NCBI GenBank assembly: GCA_945952315.1
Contig: CAMFIE010000004.1
Span: 124,001-188,000 of the forward strand
DNA: 64,000 bases
Reading direction: 5' to 3'
DNA from: an uncultured Rhizobium sp.
Lineage (GTDB): Bacteria; Pseudomonadota; Alphaproteobacteria; Rhizobiales; Rhizobiaceae
The position numbers and the translations under genes are program-made. This document shows, in pieces, positions 27,440-35,854 of the stretch. The notes beneath the pieces were generated by a model, which was not told the origin of the DNA, did not search any database, and saw nothing but the letters and a program-made list of their open reading frames with translations. The first letter of the stretch is position 1. The number at the start of each line of letters is the position of its first letter.

Positions 27440-29362
27440 TTGTCCTATTCAGAAGTGAATGTCATAGCCCTTGCGCAATACAAGGGACGATCTGCCGCTG
27501 CGCCAATCACGGCGGGAATGGCTGCGCGTGCCCTTCGGCTTGCCGCACAATTTGTTCTGTCCTTCGCCATCGTGCTTTCGGTGGAGCTTCTGTCGCGCTC
27601 TGACTATTCCGATATTCCGGACTTCTTCACCTCCACCCTGCGCCCGGGCTGGACCACCGTTGGCGTGGTGATGCTGGTGATGCTGACGCTCGATGCGCTG
27701 ATCGGCCGTTTCATGATTTCGGCGCTGGTAACGGTGCCGCTTTTCCTGCTGCCTGCCTTCATATCCGGCCAGAAGCGGCTTTATCTGTCCGATCCCCTTT
27801 ACCCCACCGATCTCGCCTTCGGCCGCCAGATCATGGAACTGATGCCGGCGATGGTGAAAGACCGTCCGGTGACGGCGACCCTGCTTGCGCTGGGCATCGT
27901 GGTGGGTGTGGTTGGCATTCTCTATCTGTCGCGCCTCGCCTGGCGTCGGCTGCCAAAGGTGCCGGTGAAAACCCGCGTGCTGACACTGGCGCTCACCGTG
28001 CCGGTGCTCGGCTTCTTCGTTTCGCTGATGGATTATTCCTCCTTCTCCTATATCCGTGACCGGCTTCAGGTCATTCCGATGATGTGGGACCAGAAGGAAA
28101 ACTATCGCCATAACGGCTTCATCATGGCCTTCGCCTTCAATTTGCCCATGGCGAATATCAAGGCACCTGCAGGCTATTCACCCGATACGGTTTCGCAGAT
28201 CGAGCCGCCGGTGACAGCGGTCACCTCGACTTCGAGCGAGCATCCGGACGTGATCATGCTGATGAGCGAGTCGCTCTGGGATGCGACGCGCCTGACCAAT
28301 GTGACCATGTCGGCCGATCCGATGCCCTTCATGCGCGAGAACCTTTCGGGCCATGCCTTCTCGCCGGAATTCGGCGGCATGACACCCAATGTGGAATTCG
28401 AGGCGCTGACCGGCTTCTCGAATGCCTTCCTGCCCTATGGCAGCATTCCCTACCAGCAGTATATCCGGCACAAGATGCCGACCCTCGCGACCTTCTTCCG
28501 CAGCCAGGGCTATGCAGCCCGTGCCATCCATCCTTACGAGTCCTGGTTCTGGAACCGGGGTGAGGTTTACAAGGAATTCGGCTTCGAGGAGTTCAAGTCG
28601 CAGGAAAACCTGCCGGTGATGGACAAGCGCGGCATCTTCGCCTCGGACAATGCGCTCTTCCGCGAAATCATGGCGGAAGGCGATGCGATGGACAAGCCGT
28701 TCTTCTTCTTCTCCGTGACGCTGCAGGGCCACGGCCCCTATGAGCCGCATCGCTATCCGCAGAAGACCATCGATATCAACGGCTCCCTTCCCTCGGCTGA
28801 GCGCGAGGCGCTGAGCACCTACATCGAAGGTGTGAAGGAAAGCGACAATGCGCTGAAGATGCTGATGGACTGGGCGAAGAACCGCAAGCGCGAAACCATC
28901 ATCGTGCTGTGGGGTGATCATCTGCCGCCGCTCGGCCCGGTCTACACGGCCTCGGGCTACATGCCGGAGCAGGTCGCGACCCGCAAGGCATCCGTGGACG
29001 TGATGAAGCAGCAGCACGAAACCCCGCTCATCGTCTGGTCGTCGAAGACCGGTCCGAAGAAGGATATCGGCACGATCAGCCCGTCGCTGATCCCCTACCA
29101 TCTGGTGAAGATGGCAGGCTACGAACATCCCTACTACACGGGCTTCCTCGGCAAGGTGCAGGATAACTATGCGATCATCGACCGCTACCAGCTGGTCAGC
29201 ACCGCCAATGTGCCTTCACCCGACTGGTCGCTGAACGGCAAGCCGGTCGATCCGCTGATCCGCGATTTCCGCTATCTGCAGCACGACATGATGTTCGGCA
29301 AGCAATATGGCCTGAAACGCTTCTTCCCCGGCCAACTGGCCGTGGCAGGCCCGGGAGCCTGA
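27440..29362 (+). CDS. LTA-synthase-like phosphoglycerol transferase (sulfatase superfamily)
   Basis: A 640-residue membrane enzyme with four to five N-terminal transmembrane helices (about 28-215) and a periplasmic sulfatase/alkaline-phosphatase-fold domain (about 245-620). Metal-site motifs are visible: IMLMSES, the candidate nucleophile Thr in GGMTPNVEFEALTG, and the D/H ligands in WGDHLPPLG. Family members move phosphoglycerol (or phosphoethanolamine) from phospholipid to glycans. In rhizobia the likely acceptor is periplasmic cyclic beta-glucan, as for CgmB, but that is inference. The start is TTG 27440, with GGAG 6 nt upstream. Confidence 0.88.
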   Translation: MSYSEVNVIALAQYKGRSAAAPITAGMAARALRLAAQFVLSFAIVLSVELLSRSDYSDIPDFFTSTLRPGWTTVGVVMLVMLTLDALIGRFMISALVTVPLFLLPAFISGQKRLYLSDPLYPTDLAFGRQIMELMPAMVKDRPVTATLLALGIVVGVVGILYLSRLAWRRLPKVPVKTRVLTLALTVPVLGFFVSLMDYSSFSYIRDRLQVIPMMWDQKENYRHNGFIMAFAFNLPMANIKAPAGYSPDTVSQIEPPVTAVTSTSSEHPDVIMLMSESLWDATRLTNVTMSADPMPFMRENLSGHAFSPEFGGMTPNVEFEALTGFSNAFLPYGSIPYQQYIRHKMPTLATFFRSQGYAARAIHPYESWFWNRGEVYKEFGFEEFKSQENLPVMDKRGIFASDNALFREIMAEGDAMDKPFFFFSVTLQGHGPYEPHRYPQKTIDINGSLPSAEREALSTYIEGVKESDNALKMLMDWAKNRKRETIIVLWGDHLPPLGPVYTASGYMPEQVATRKASVDVMKQQHETPLIVWSSKTGPKKDIGTISPSLIPYHLVKMAGYEHPYYTGFLGKVQDNYAIIDRYQLVSTANVPSPDWSLNGKPVDPLIRDFRYLQHDMMFGKQYGLKRFFPGQLAVAGPGA

Positions 29363-29378
29363 TGCGGTTCGAAACAGA

Positions 29379-29404
29379 AAAGGCTGCGGGTGATCGCAGC
29401 CTTT
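29379..29404. terminator. Bidirectional terminator
   Basis: A perfect 10-bp stem (29379-29388 with 29395-29404), 6-nt loop and A/T-rich flanks separate the convergent phosphoglycerol-transferase and GFA genes; on the minus strand it is followed by TTTTCTGTTT. Confidence 0.75.
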
Positions 29405-29416
29405 ATCGTCTGGCAT

Positions 29417-29836
29417 TCAGTTTCCGGCCACCACGAGACCGGGCGGGCTGACATCATAGGCCGGAAGGCCGTCATCGATCTCGTAATAGTCGCCCTTGTC
29501 CTGACAGAAGATGTGATAGGCAAGCTTCATGCCCGTCGGCTTGTCGAAGGTTCCAGCGGTGATGGACGTATAGGTCTCGCTGTCCGCCTTCCAGAACATC
29601 ACCGATCCGCAAGTGCCACAAAAGCCCCGGCGCGCGAAGGTACTCGCACGATACCATCGCAGATTGTCTTCCCCTTCCAGCGTAAGCTGATCATCAGCCA
29701 CGTTGGTCGCGGCCAGAAAATGACCGGTCTGGCGGCGGCATTGCGAGCAATGGCAGGCCACCACCTCGCGCAGCTCGCCCCGTGCCTTGAAACGGACAGC
29801 GCCGCACAGGCAAGCGCCGCTATGGTTCTCTTCCAT
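29417..29836 (-). CDS. GFA/CENP-V-family zinc protein
   Basis: A 139-residue protein of the glutathione-dependent formaldehyde-activating enzyme (GFA/Mss4-like) fold. Zinc ligands are visible in CLCGAVRF, CHCSQCRRQTG and FCGTCGSVMF, followed by TYTSITAGTFD. Most members are of unknown function, and the formaldehyde name is not secure. It is on the minus strand, convergent with the preceding gene, with no operon partner. Confidence 0.87.
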   Translation of the reverse strand: MEENHSGACLCGAVRFKARGELREVVACHCSQCRRQTGHFLAATNVADDQLTLEGEDNLRWYRASTFARRGFCGTCGSVMFWKADSETYTSITAGTFDKPTGMKLAYHIFCQDKGDYYEIDDGLPAYDVSPPGLVVAGN

Positions 29837-30030
29837 TGTTTTCCTCCTTCATGAACCGGTTTCACCCAAATGCTATGGGCGATACGAAAACAGGGCAAAT
29901 GCCAAAAACTTGAATGGCTGTGGGTTTTTCTGAAGCACGGATCATGATAACCGGCGGTTGTTTGTAGCTTTGGTCACATACGCCATCGCATCCTGCATTG
30001 ACGACAGCCTATCCACGAGACACGTCCCGC

Positions 30031-30522
30031 ATGTTCGTTTCCATTGCCGCCCTTGTGATTGCCGCAGCTCTCGGCCTTGCCTGCTGGACCATGATATCTG
30101 AAGCCGCCCGAGGCGAGCGCTGGATCACTATCAGCCGCACCACAAAGCATCGCCCGGAGGCCATCTGGCAGCGGGTGGAAGAAAGCTGGACGAAGTCCGC
30201 GTTGACTTTCGAGCCGGTGCGTATTCTTCCGGAAAGCACGGCAGCGCAAAAGACATTCACCTTGCAGGTCGAGGATCACGAATTCCGAACAACGCTGCTG
30301 CGCCATCCGCCCGGTCTGCCACGCGAACTCGCGATCACCTGCCTCAGCGCCAATGGGGTTCCCTATCCGCTCGGGCGGGATCACCTGAAAATCTGGAGTG
30401 TCGAGCCTGCGGGCATCGGGGCCGTTGTGCGGATTGCTGTGAAGTTCCAGGCGCCGCCCGGCGCGATCATACAGGCAATTTTCACCTTTTCCCGCCAGCT
30501 TCGACTGATCGCAGGACCGTGA
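30031..30522 (+). CDS. Membrane-anchored protein, possibly SRPBCC/polyketide-cyclase-like
   Basis: A 163-residue protein with one N-terminal transmembrane helix (about 2-24, then basic RGERW). The soluble part (ISRTTKHRPEAIWQRVEE near its start) resembles the first strand and helix of START/SRPBCC ligand-binding domains, but the match is weak. I choose the ATG at 30031, directly before the hydrophobic segment; a TTG at 29998 is an alternative. No good ribosome site is visible for either. Function unknown. Confidence 0.6.
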   Translation: MFVSIAALVIAAALGLACWTMISEAARGERWITISRTTKHRPEAIWQRVEESWTKSALTFEPVRILPESTAAQKTFTLQVEDHEFRTTLLRHPPGLPRELAITCLSANGVPYPLGRDHLKIWSVEPAGIGAVVRIAVKFQAPPGAIIQAIFTFSRQLRLIAGP

Positions 30523-30533
30523 GGCAGAAACAG

Positions 30534-30559
30534 AAAGGGCGCCCGGAGGCGCCCTTTTT
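30534..30559. terminator. Bidirectional terminator
   Basis: A perfect 10-bp stem (30534-30543 with 30548-30557), 4-nt loop and T5 tract between the convergent 30031 gene and the DAHP synthase gene. Confidence 0.82.
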
Positions 30560-30565
30560 CGTTGA

Positions 30566-31954
30566 TCATTCCGCCGCGGAAAGCCCGCCTGCTGCCATCC
30601 GCCGCTCGTCGCGCCCACCCTTCATGCGCTCGGCCAGAAGGAAGGCGAGTTCCAGTGCCTGGTCGGCATTGAGGCGCGGATCGCAATGGGTATGGTAGCG
30701 ATCCTGCAGGTCTTCGGCCGTCACCGCGCGCGCACCGCCGGTGCACTCGGTCACGTCCTTGCCGGTCATTTCCACATGGATGCCACCTGGATGGGTGCCT
30801 TCCGAACGGTGGATCTGGAAGAAGCTTTCCACTTCCGACAGAACGCGCTCGAACGGGCGGGTCTTGTAGTTGTTGAGCGTGATCGTGTTGCCATGCATCG
30901 GATCGCAGGACCAGACGACCTTGCGGCCTTCCCGCTCGACAGCGCGGATCAGGCGCGGCAGATGCTCGGCAACCTTGTCATGGCCGAAGCGGCAGATCAG
31001 CGTCAGGCGACCCGGTTCATTGGCCGGGTTGAGGATGTCGATCAGCTCGATCAGCCCATCCGCAGACAGCGACGGACCGCACTTCAGGCCAATCGGGTTC
31101 TTGATGCCCCGGCAATATTCCACATGGGCATGGTCCGGCTGGCGGGTGCGGTCGCCGATCCAGATCATGTGGCCGGAGGTCGCATACCAGTCGCCCGAAG
31201 TGGAATCGACGCGGGTGAGCGCCTCTTCGTAGCCAAGCAGCAGCGCTTCATGGCTGGTGAAGAAATCCGTCTCGCGCAGCGCCGGCTGGTTTTCGGACGT
31301 GATGCCGATGGCACGCATGAAATCCATGGTTTCGCCGATGCGGCCTGCAAGCTTGCGGTAACGCTCGCCCTGCGGGCTGTCCTTGACGAAGCCCAGCATC
31401 CACTGGTGCACGTTCTCGAGATTGGCATAGCCACCCATCGCGAAGGCGCGCAGCAGGTTCAGCGTCGCGGCAGACTGGCGGTAGGCCATGACCTGACGCT
31501 CCGGAGCCGGCACGCGGGCCTCCTCGGTGAATTCGATGCCGTTGATGATATCGCCACGGTAGCTCGGCAGCGAAACGCCGTTGACCGTCTCGATATTCGA
31601 GGAACGCGGCTTGGCGAACTGTCCGGCAATACGGCCAACCTTCACGACAGGCAGCTGCGCACCATAGGTCAGCACGACGGCCATCTGCAGGAAGGCGCGG
31701 AAGAAGTCGCGGATATTGTCCGCGCCATGTTCCGCGAAGCTTTCGGCGCAGTCACCACCCTGCAGCAGGAAAGCATTGCCTTCCGCGACATTGGCGAGCG
31801 ACTTGGTCAGGCGGCGGGCTTCCCCTGCAAAGACCAGCGGCGGAAACTTCGAAAGGCGTTCCTCGGTCACCGCAAGAGCGGCCTGGTCCGGATAGTCCGG
31901 AACCTGCTGGATCGGCTTGTTGCGCCAGCTGTTCGGGGTCCAATTCTGTGCCAT
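30566..31954 (-). CDS. aroG: Class II 3-deoxy-7-phosphoheptulonate (DAHP) synthase
   Basis: It catalyses the first shikimate-pathway step, PEP plus erythrose 4-phosphate to DAHP. The 462-residue sequence is the plant-like class II type: [10 protein letters not shown] start, [11 protein letters not shown] (metal-binding Cys), [44 protein letters not shown] and [15 protein letters not shown]. Feedback residues cannot be judged from sequence. Single gene, flanked by a terminator downstream and a 161-bp spacer to gor upstream. Confidence 0.95.
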   Translation of the reverse strand: MAQNWTPNSWRNKPIQQVPDYPDQAALAVTEERLSKFPPLVFAGEARRLTKSLANVAEGNAFLLQGGDCAESFAEHGADNIRDFFRAFLQMAVVLTYGAQLPVVKVGRIAGQFAKPRSSNIETVNGVSLPSYRGDIINGIEFTEEARVPAPERQVMAYRQSAATLNLLRAFAMGGYANLENVHQWMLGFVKDSPQGERYRKLAGRIGETMDFMRAIGITSENQPALRETDFFTSHEALLLGYEEALTRVDSTSGDWYATSGHMIWIGDRTRQPDHAHVEYCRGIKNPIGLKCGPSLSADGLIELIDILNPANEPGRLTLICRFGHDKVAEHLPRLIRAVEREGRKVVWSCDPMHGNTITLNNYKTRPFERVLSEVESFFQIHRSEGTHPGGIHVEMTGKDVTECTGGARAVTAEDLQDRYHTHCDPRLNADQALELAFLLAERMKGGRDERRMAAGGLSAAE

Positions 31955-32115
31955 GGTCTCACCTGTTTCTTACGCACCGGCCCCCTTCCGGGCCGGTTTA
32001 CACGTCTGTTGATCGGGGGCTTATAGACAGTTACGAAAGTCTTGCAAAGCCGCCATTTGGCCATAAGGCCCGGCGGCTGCGCTTTTTATATCGATTTGAT
32101 GCAGGCGGGCGGCGC

Positions 32116-33507
32116 TCAGCCGATCCGTTCGCCCTTCACCACCCGGTAGCTCGGGCTGTACATGGTGACGAGCTCTTCTGCTGCCGTCGGATGCACGGCC
32201 ATGGTGCGGTCGAAATCATCCTTGGTGCAGCCTGCCTTGAGCGTGATGCCGAGAAGCTGCGCCATCTCTCCCGCATCATGGCCGAGAATATGGGCGCCCA
32301 CCACCTTTCGGCTCGCCGCATCGACGATCAGCTTCATGATCATCTTCTCCGCCCGCCCGGAAAGCGTTGCCTTCATCGGCCGGAACTGGGCGCGATAGAC
32401 CTCGATCTCCGGATAGGCCTTTGCCGCGGCCTCCTCGCTCAGACCGACCGTACCGATTTCCGGCTGCGAGAACACAGCCGTTGCGATCAGGTCCAGATCC
32501 GGCGAGGTCGGCTTGCCGCGATATTCCGTATCGATGAAGCACATGGCCTCATGGATCGCGACCGGCGTCAGCTGTATCCGGTCGGTGACATCCCCGAGCG
32601 CGAAGATCGACGGCACATTGGTGCGGGAATACTGGTCGACGATGATCGATCCCTTCCCGTCAGTCTTCACGCCCGCCTTTTCGAGCCCGAGGCCCTTGGT
32701 ATTGGGATCACGGCCAAGCGCCAGCATCACCGTATCGACCTGCAGCTCGCCATGCGCCTTGGTACGCACACGGCGGCGACCATCGGCTTCCAGCGAAACC
32801 TCTTCGATCAGATCCTCGCAGAGAATGCGGATGCCCTTCGCTTCCATCGCCTCGTGCAGACCACGGCGCAGATCGTGGTCGAAGCGGGAGAGAATTTCCT
32901 TGCCGCGATAGATCAGCGTGGTTTCTACACCAAGCCCATGGAAGATATTGGCGAATTCCACGGCGATATAGCCGCCGCCCGCAATAAGGATCGAGCGCGG
33001 CAGTGTTTCCAGATGGAAAGCCTCGTTGGAGGTGATGCAGTGCTCATGACCCGGAAGGGCCGGATGATGGTTTGCCGAACCGCCAACCGCGATCAGGATG
33101 CGTTCTGCCGTGACCACCTTGCCGGTCGAAAGGATGCGCACGCTGTGCGGTCCCTCGATCTCTGCCCGGCTTTCGATGATCTCGGCCTTGGCATTTTCAA
33201 GACCCTTTCGGTAGAGCCCTTCCAGACGGGTGATTTCCCGGTCCTTGTTGGCAATCAGCGTCTTCCAGTCGAAACGGCTTTCGCCCACCGTCCAGCCAAA
33301 ACCTGCGGCATCCTCGAAATGCTCGTGGAACTGCGAGGCATAGACGAACAGCTTCTTCGGCACGCAGCCGCGGATCACGCAGGTGCCACCGAAGCGATAC
33401 TCTTCGGCAATCGCGACCTTCTTGCCCATCGAGGCGGCAAGACGCCCGCTGCGAACGCCGCCGGAGCCACCGCCGATAACAAAGAGGTCATAATCGTAAG
33501 CGGCCAT
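32116..33507 (-). CDS. gor: Glutathione-disulfide reductase
   Basis: The 463-residue flavoenzyme has the FAD-binding VIGGGSGGVRSGRLAA, the redox disulfide FGGTCVIRGCVPKK, the NADPH-binding IAGGGYIAVEFANIF with downstream basic residues, the second FAD motif IFALGDVTD and the C-terminal catalytic HPTAAEE. The CVIRGC spacing (C-x4-C) is that of the GSH reductase group. The start is ATG 33507 with GGAG 9 nt upstream; a second in-frame start at 33525 is less well placed. Confidence 0.94.
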   Translation of the reverse strand: MAAYDYDLFVIGGGSGGVRSGRLAASMGKKVAIAEEYRFGGTCVIRGCVPKKLFVYASQFHEHFEDAAGFGWTVGESRFDWKTLIANKDREITRLEGLYRKGLENAKAEIIESRAEIEGPHSVRILSTGKVVTAERILIAVGGSANHHPALPGHEHCITSNEAFHLETLPRSILIAGGGYIAVEFANIFHGLGVETTLIYRGKEILSRFDHDLRRGLHEAMEAKGIRILCEDLIEEVSLEADGRRRVRTKAHGELQVDTVMLALGRDPNTKGLGLEKAGVKTDGKGSIIVDQYSRTNVPSIFALGDVTDRIQLTPVAIHEAMCFIDTEYRGKPTSPDLDLIATAVFSQPEIGTVGLSEEAAAKAYPEIEVYRAQFRPMKATLSGRAEKMIMKLIVDAASRKVVGAHILGHDAGEMAQLLGITLKAGCTKDDFDRTMAVHPTAAEELVTMYSPSYRVVKGERIG

Positions 33508-33574
33508 GGCTTTCACTCCGGTCATTGCGTTCAGGTATTGTCACACTGATATAGGTGTTCGGTTCCAAAAATGA

Positions 33575-33598
33575 AAAGCCCGGACGATGCCGGGCTTT
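33575..33598 (-). terminator. Terminator of the rpiA-DUF2059 transcript
   Basis: A perfect 9-bp stem (33575-33583 with 33590-33598) and 6-nt loop. On the minus strand it is followed by T-rich TTCATTTTTGG, just after the DUF2059 stop and before gor. Confidence 0.75.
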
Positions 33599-33630
33599 CA
33601 GATTTCACATCACATTTTTCGTGAAGACAA

Positions 33631-34167
33631 TTACTGGGCAGCCGGTTCGGCAGCCTTGTCCTTGGCCACGGTTGCCTGCAGGGCCTTGTCGGTTTCGGCA
33701 GCGAGATCGCGCGATACGCCAGCGGTCCAGATATCGGCAGCCTTTGCCATTTCGCGGGAGGCAATCGGGCCATCGGCCAGAAGCTTCTTGCCGGCAGCAG
33801 ACTGGTAGAAGGTGGTGATCGCGTTCAGCTCTTCAACCGAGAAGGTCTTGGCATAGATGGTCGCGGCTTCCTTTTCGAGGTCAGCGCGACGGGTTGCGAG
33901 TTCAAGCGCCTTGGCATCGACCGTATCGGAAATCTGCTGCTGATAGTTCGGCGTTGCCTGGATCAGCTGGTTCTTCAGCTGCTCTGCAACGGCGGGCAGG
34001 ATGCGGTCGAACTGGCTCGTCGCATTGATGGCGCTGATCGCCGCCCGGGCCGCCTTCATCTGCTCGTCCGTAACCGCATCATCAGCCTTGGCAACCGCCC
34101 CGAAGGCAATGCCGGAGGCCACAACGGCCAGAGCGGCCCACCGGCCAAAACCCGAGATGTTGATCAT
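33631..34167 (-). CDS. Secreted DUF2059-domain protein
   Basis: A 178-residue exported protein with a signal peptide (about 1-28, ending AVAKA). The Ala/Gln/Lys-rich helical mature part contains the DUF2059 core: FSVEELNAITTFYQSAAGKKLL, followed by GPIASREMAK. The domain is widespread and uncharacterised. It follows rpiA by 26 bp on the same strand and is probably co-transcribed with it; the functional link is unclear. Confidence 0.85.
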   Translation of the reverse strand: MINISGFGRWAALAVVASGIAFGAVAKADDAVTDEQMKAARAAISAINATSQFDRILPAVAEQLKNQLIQATPNYQQQISDTVDAKALELATRRADLEKEAATIYAKTFSVEELNAITTFYQSAAGKKLLADGPIASREMAKAADIWTAGVSRDLAAETDKALQATVAKDKAAEPAAQ

Positions 34168-34193
34168 GAGTGTCCCATGCTCCTTGTTATTAT

Positions 34194-34889
34194 TCAGATA
34201 GCTTTCAGCGTGCGCGCACCAGCCGGACCGGCAATGATGGCAAGCGACGCAATGTTGATGAACAGGCCATGTTCCACGACACCGGGAATCGCAGCCAGCT
34301 CCGCTGACAGCGCCTGTGCATCAGGAATACGGCCAAATGATGCATCGAGGATCAGATGCCCGCCGTCGGTATAATAGTCTTCCGAACCGGACTGGCGGAT
34401 GGCAAGCGTTCCGGAAAGGCCAAGCCGGCTTGCCGCGCGTTCAACCGCAATCCGTGTCGCGACCTGGCCGAAGGGGTTGATTTCGATCGGCAGCGGAAAC
34501 TTACCGAGCATCTCGACCTGCTTGGTCTCGTCAGCAATCACGATCATCCGCTTCGAGGCGCAGGCAACGATCTTTTCGCGCAGCAGCGCTCCGCCGCCAC
34601 CCTTGACGAGTGTCAGATGCGCATCCAGTTCGTCCGCGCCGTCGATGGTGAGGTCAAGCTCGGGAAGTTCATCCAGCGAGCGCAGCGTGATGCCGAGTTC
34701 GAGGCAAAGACGGGCGGTGCGCTCGGAGGTGGGCACGCCTTCCACACGGAAGCCATTGGCCACTTTCTCGGCCAGCAGGCGAACGAATTCTTCCGCCGTA
34801 GAGCCGGTGCCGATGCCCAGCTTCATGCCATCTTCCACGTGTTCCAGGGCAGCCGCAGCGGCCTTGATCTTCATCTCGCGGGCGTCCAT
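34194..34889 (-). CDS. rpiA: Ribose-5-phosphate isomerase A
   Basis: It interconverts ribose 5-phosphate and ribulose 5-phosphate in the pentose phosphate pathway. The 231-residue protein shows [16 protein letters not shown], the active-site DGADELD, the [15 protein letters not shown] motif with catalytic Glu, and the DGGHLILD end. The start at ATG 34889 is preceded by GAGGAG and AAGG sequences. It heads a two-gene unit with the DUF2059 gene and is divergent from gph. Confidence 0.95.
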   Translation of the reverse strand: MDAREMKIKAAAAALEHVEDGMKLGIGTGSTAEEFVRLLAEKVANGFRVEGVPTSERTARLCLELGITLRSLDELPELDLTIDGADELDAHLTLVKGGGGALLREKIVACASKRMIVIADETKQVEMLGKFPLPIEINPFGQVATRIAVERAASRLGLSGTLAIRQSGSEDYYTDGGHLILDASFGRIPDAQALSAELAAIPGVVEHGLFINIASLAIIAGPAGARTLKAI

Positions 34890-35126
34890 GCGCCTTGGGC
34901 TCCTCAATGATTTCGATGTGCGCTGTTTACACGTCTCGACCCGCAAACGAAAGCCAAAATACGTGGCGCTCTTCCCTTTAGAACGGCTTTATGGCGCTTC
35001 CGGGGTGGAGAACATCGGGAAAGCGCGCGCCTTTGCCAGCCTTGCGCGACTCAGCGACGCGCGATTGCAAAGCGGCCCGCTTTGCTCTACCGCTCGCCTC
35101 ACCTTCCGACACGTTTTTCAGGACTG

Positions 35127-35807
35127 ATGCCCGTGGCCCATCCGCTTGCCGTATTCGACCTCGACGGAACACTGATCGATACCGCGCCCGATCTGGTCGA
35201 CAGTCTCAATCACACGATTGCCGCCGCAGGCCTCGAACCGGTGACCTACAGCGATCTCACCTGGCTTGTCGGGCACGGTGCCAAGGCGATGATCGAGCGC
35301 TCTTTTGCATTGCGCGGCAAACCGCTGGCCGAGGAAGACTATCCGGCGATGCTGCAACGGTTCATCACCCATTATCAGGGCGGCATGCCCGGCAAGGGCA
35401 AGCCCTATGACGGCGTGCTTGCCGCGATGGAGCGGCTCAGGCAGGCGGGTTTCCGCCTTGCGGTCTGCACCAACAAGATGGAAGGCCTTGCGCGCACGCT
35501 GATCGGGACAAACGGTCTCACCGACCATTTTCACGCGATTACCGGCGGCGATACCTTTAGCGTCAGAAAGCCCGATGCAGCCCATCTGATCGGAACCATC
35601 GAGCGGGCGGGTGGCGATATCAGTCGCACTGTCATGATCGGTGACAGCCTGAATGACATGCTGGTGGCCGCCAATGCGGGTGTTCCCTCGATTGCGGTTG
35701 ATTTCGGCTATTCCGACCGCCCGGTTGCCGCGCTTTCACCAAGCCTGATCATCAGCCACTATGACGCGCTGACCGTCGAGACGATTACAAATCTCTGGCA
35801 GAAATAA
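35127..35807 (+). CDS. gph: Phosphoglycolate phosphatase (HAD family)
   Basis: A 226-residue HAD hydrolase: motif I FDLDGTLIDT, motif II CTNKM, motif III K in VRKPDAAHL, motif IV GDSLNDMLVA. The cap sequence (LNHTIAAAGLEPV, VGHGAKAMIERSFA) matches Gph, which clears 2-phosphoglycolate made by oxidative DNA damage. The start at ATG 35127 has AGGA only 3 nt away; GTG 35133 is an alternative. Confidence 0.9.
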   Translation: MPVAHPLAVFDLDGTLIDTAPDLVDSLNHTIAAAGLEPVTYSDLTWLVGHGAKAMIERSFALRGKPLAEEDYPAMLQRFITHYQGGMPGKGKPYDGVLAAMERLRQAGFRLAVCTNKMEGLARTLIGTNGLTDHFHAITGGDTFSVRKPDAAHLIGTIERAGGDISRTVMIGDSLNDMLVAANAGVPSIAVDFGYSDRPVAALSPSLIISHYDALTVETITNLWQK

Positions 35808-35809
35808 AG

Positions 35810-35834
35810 AAGGGAGGCTGAAGGCCTCCCTTTT
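35810..35834. terminator. Bidirectional terminator
   Basis: A perfect 9-bp stem (35810-35818 with 35824-35832), 5-nt loop and T4 between convergent gph and the L,D-transpeptidase gene; the minus-strand side also has T-rich sequence. Confidence 0.8.
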
Positions 35835-35854
35835 GTCTGTACACGGCTGCGATA

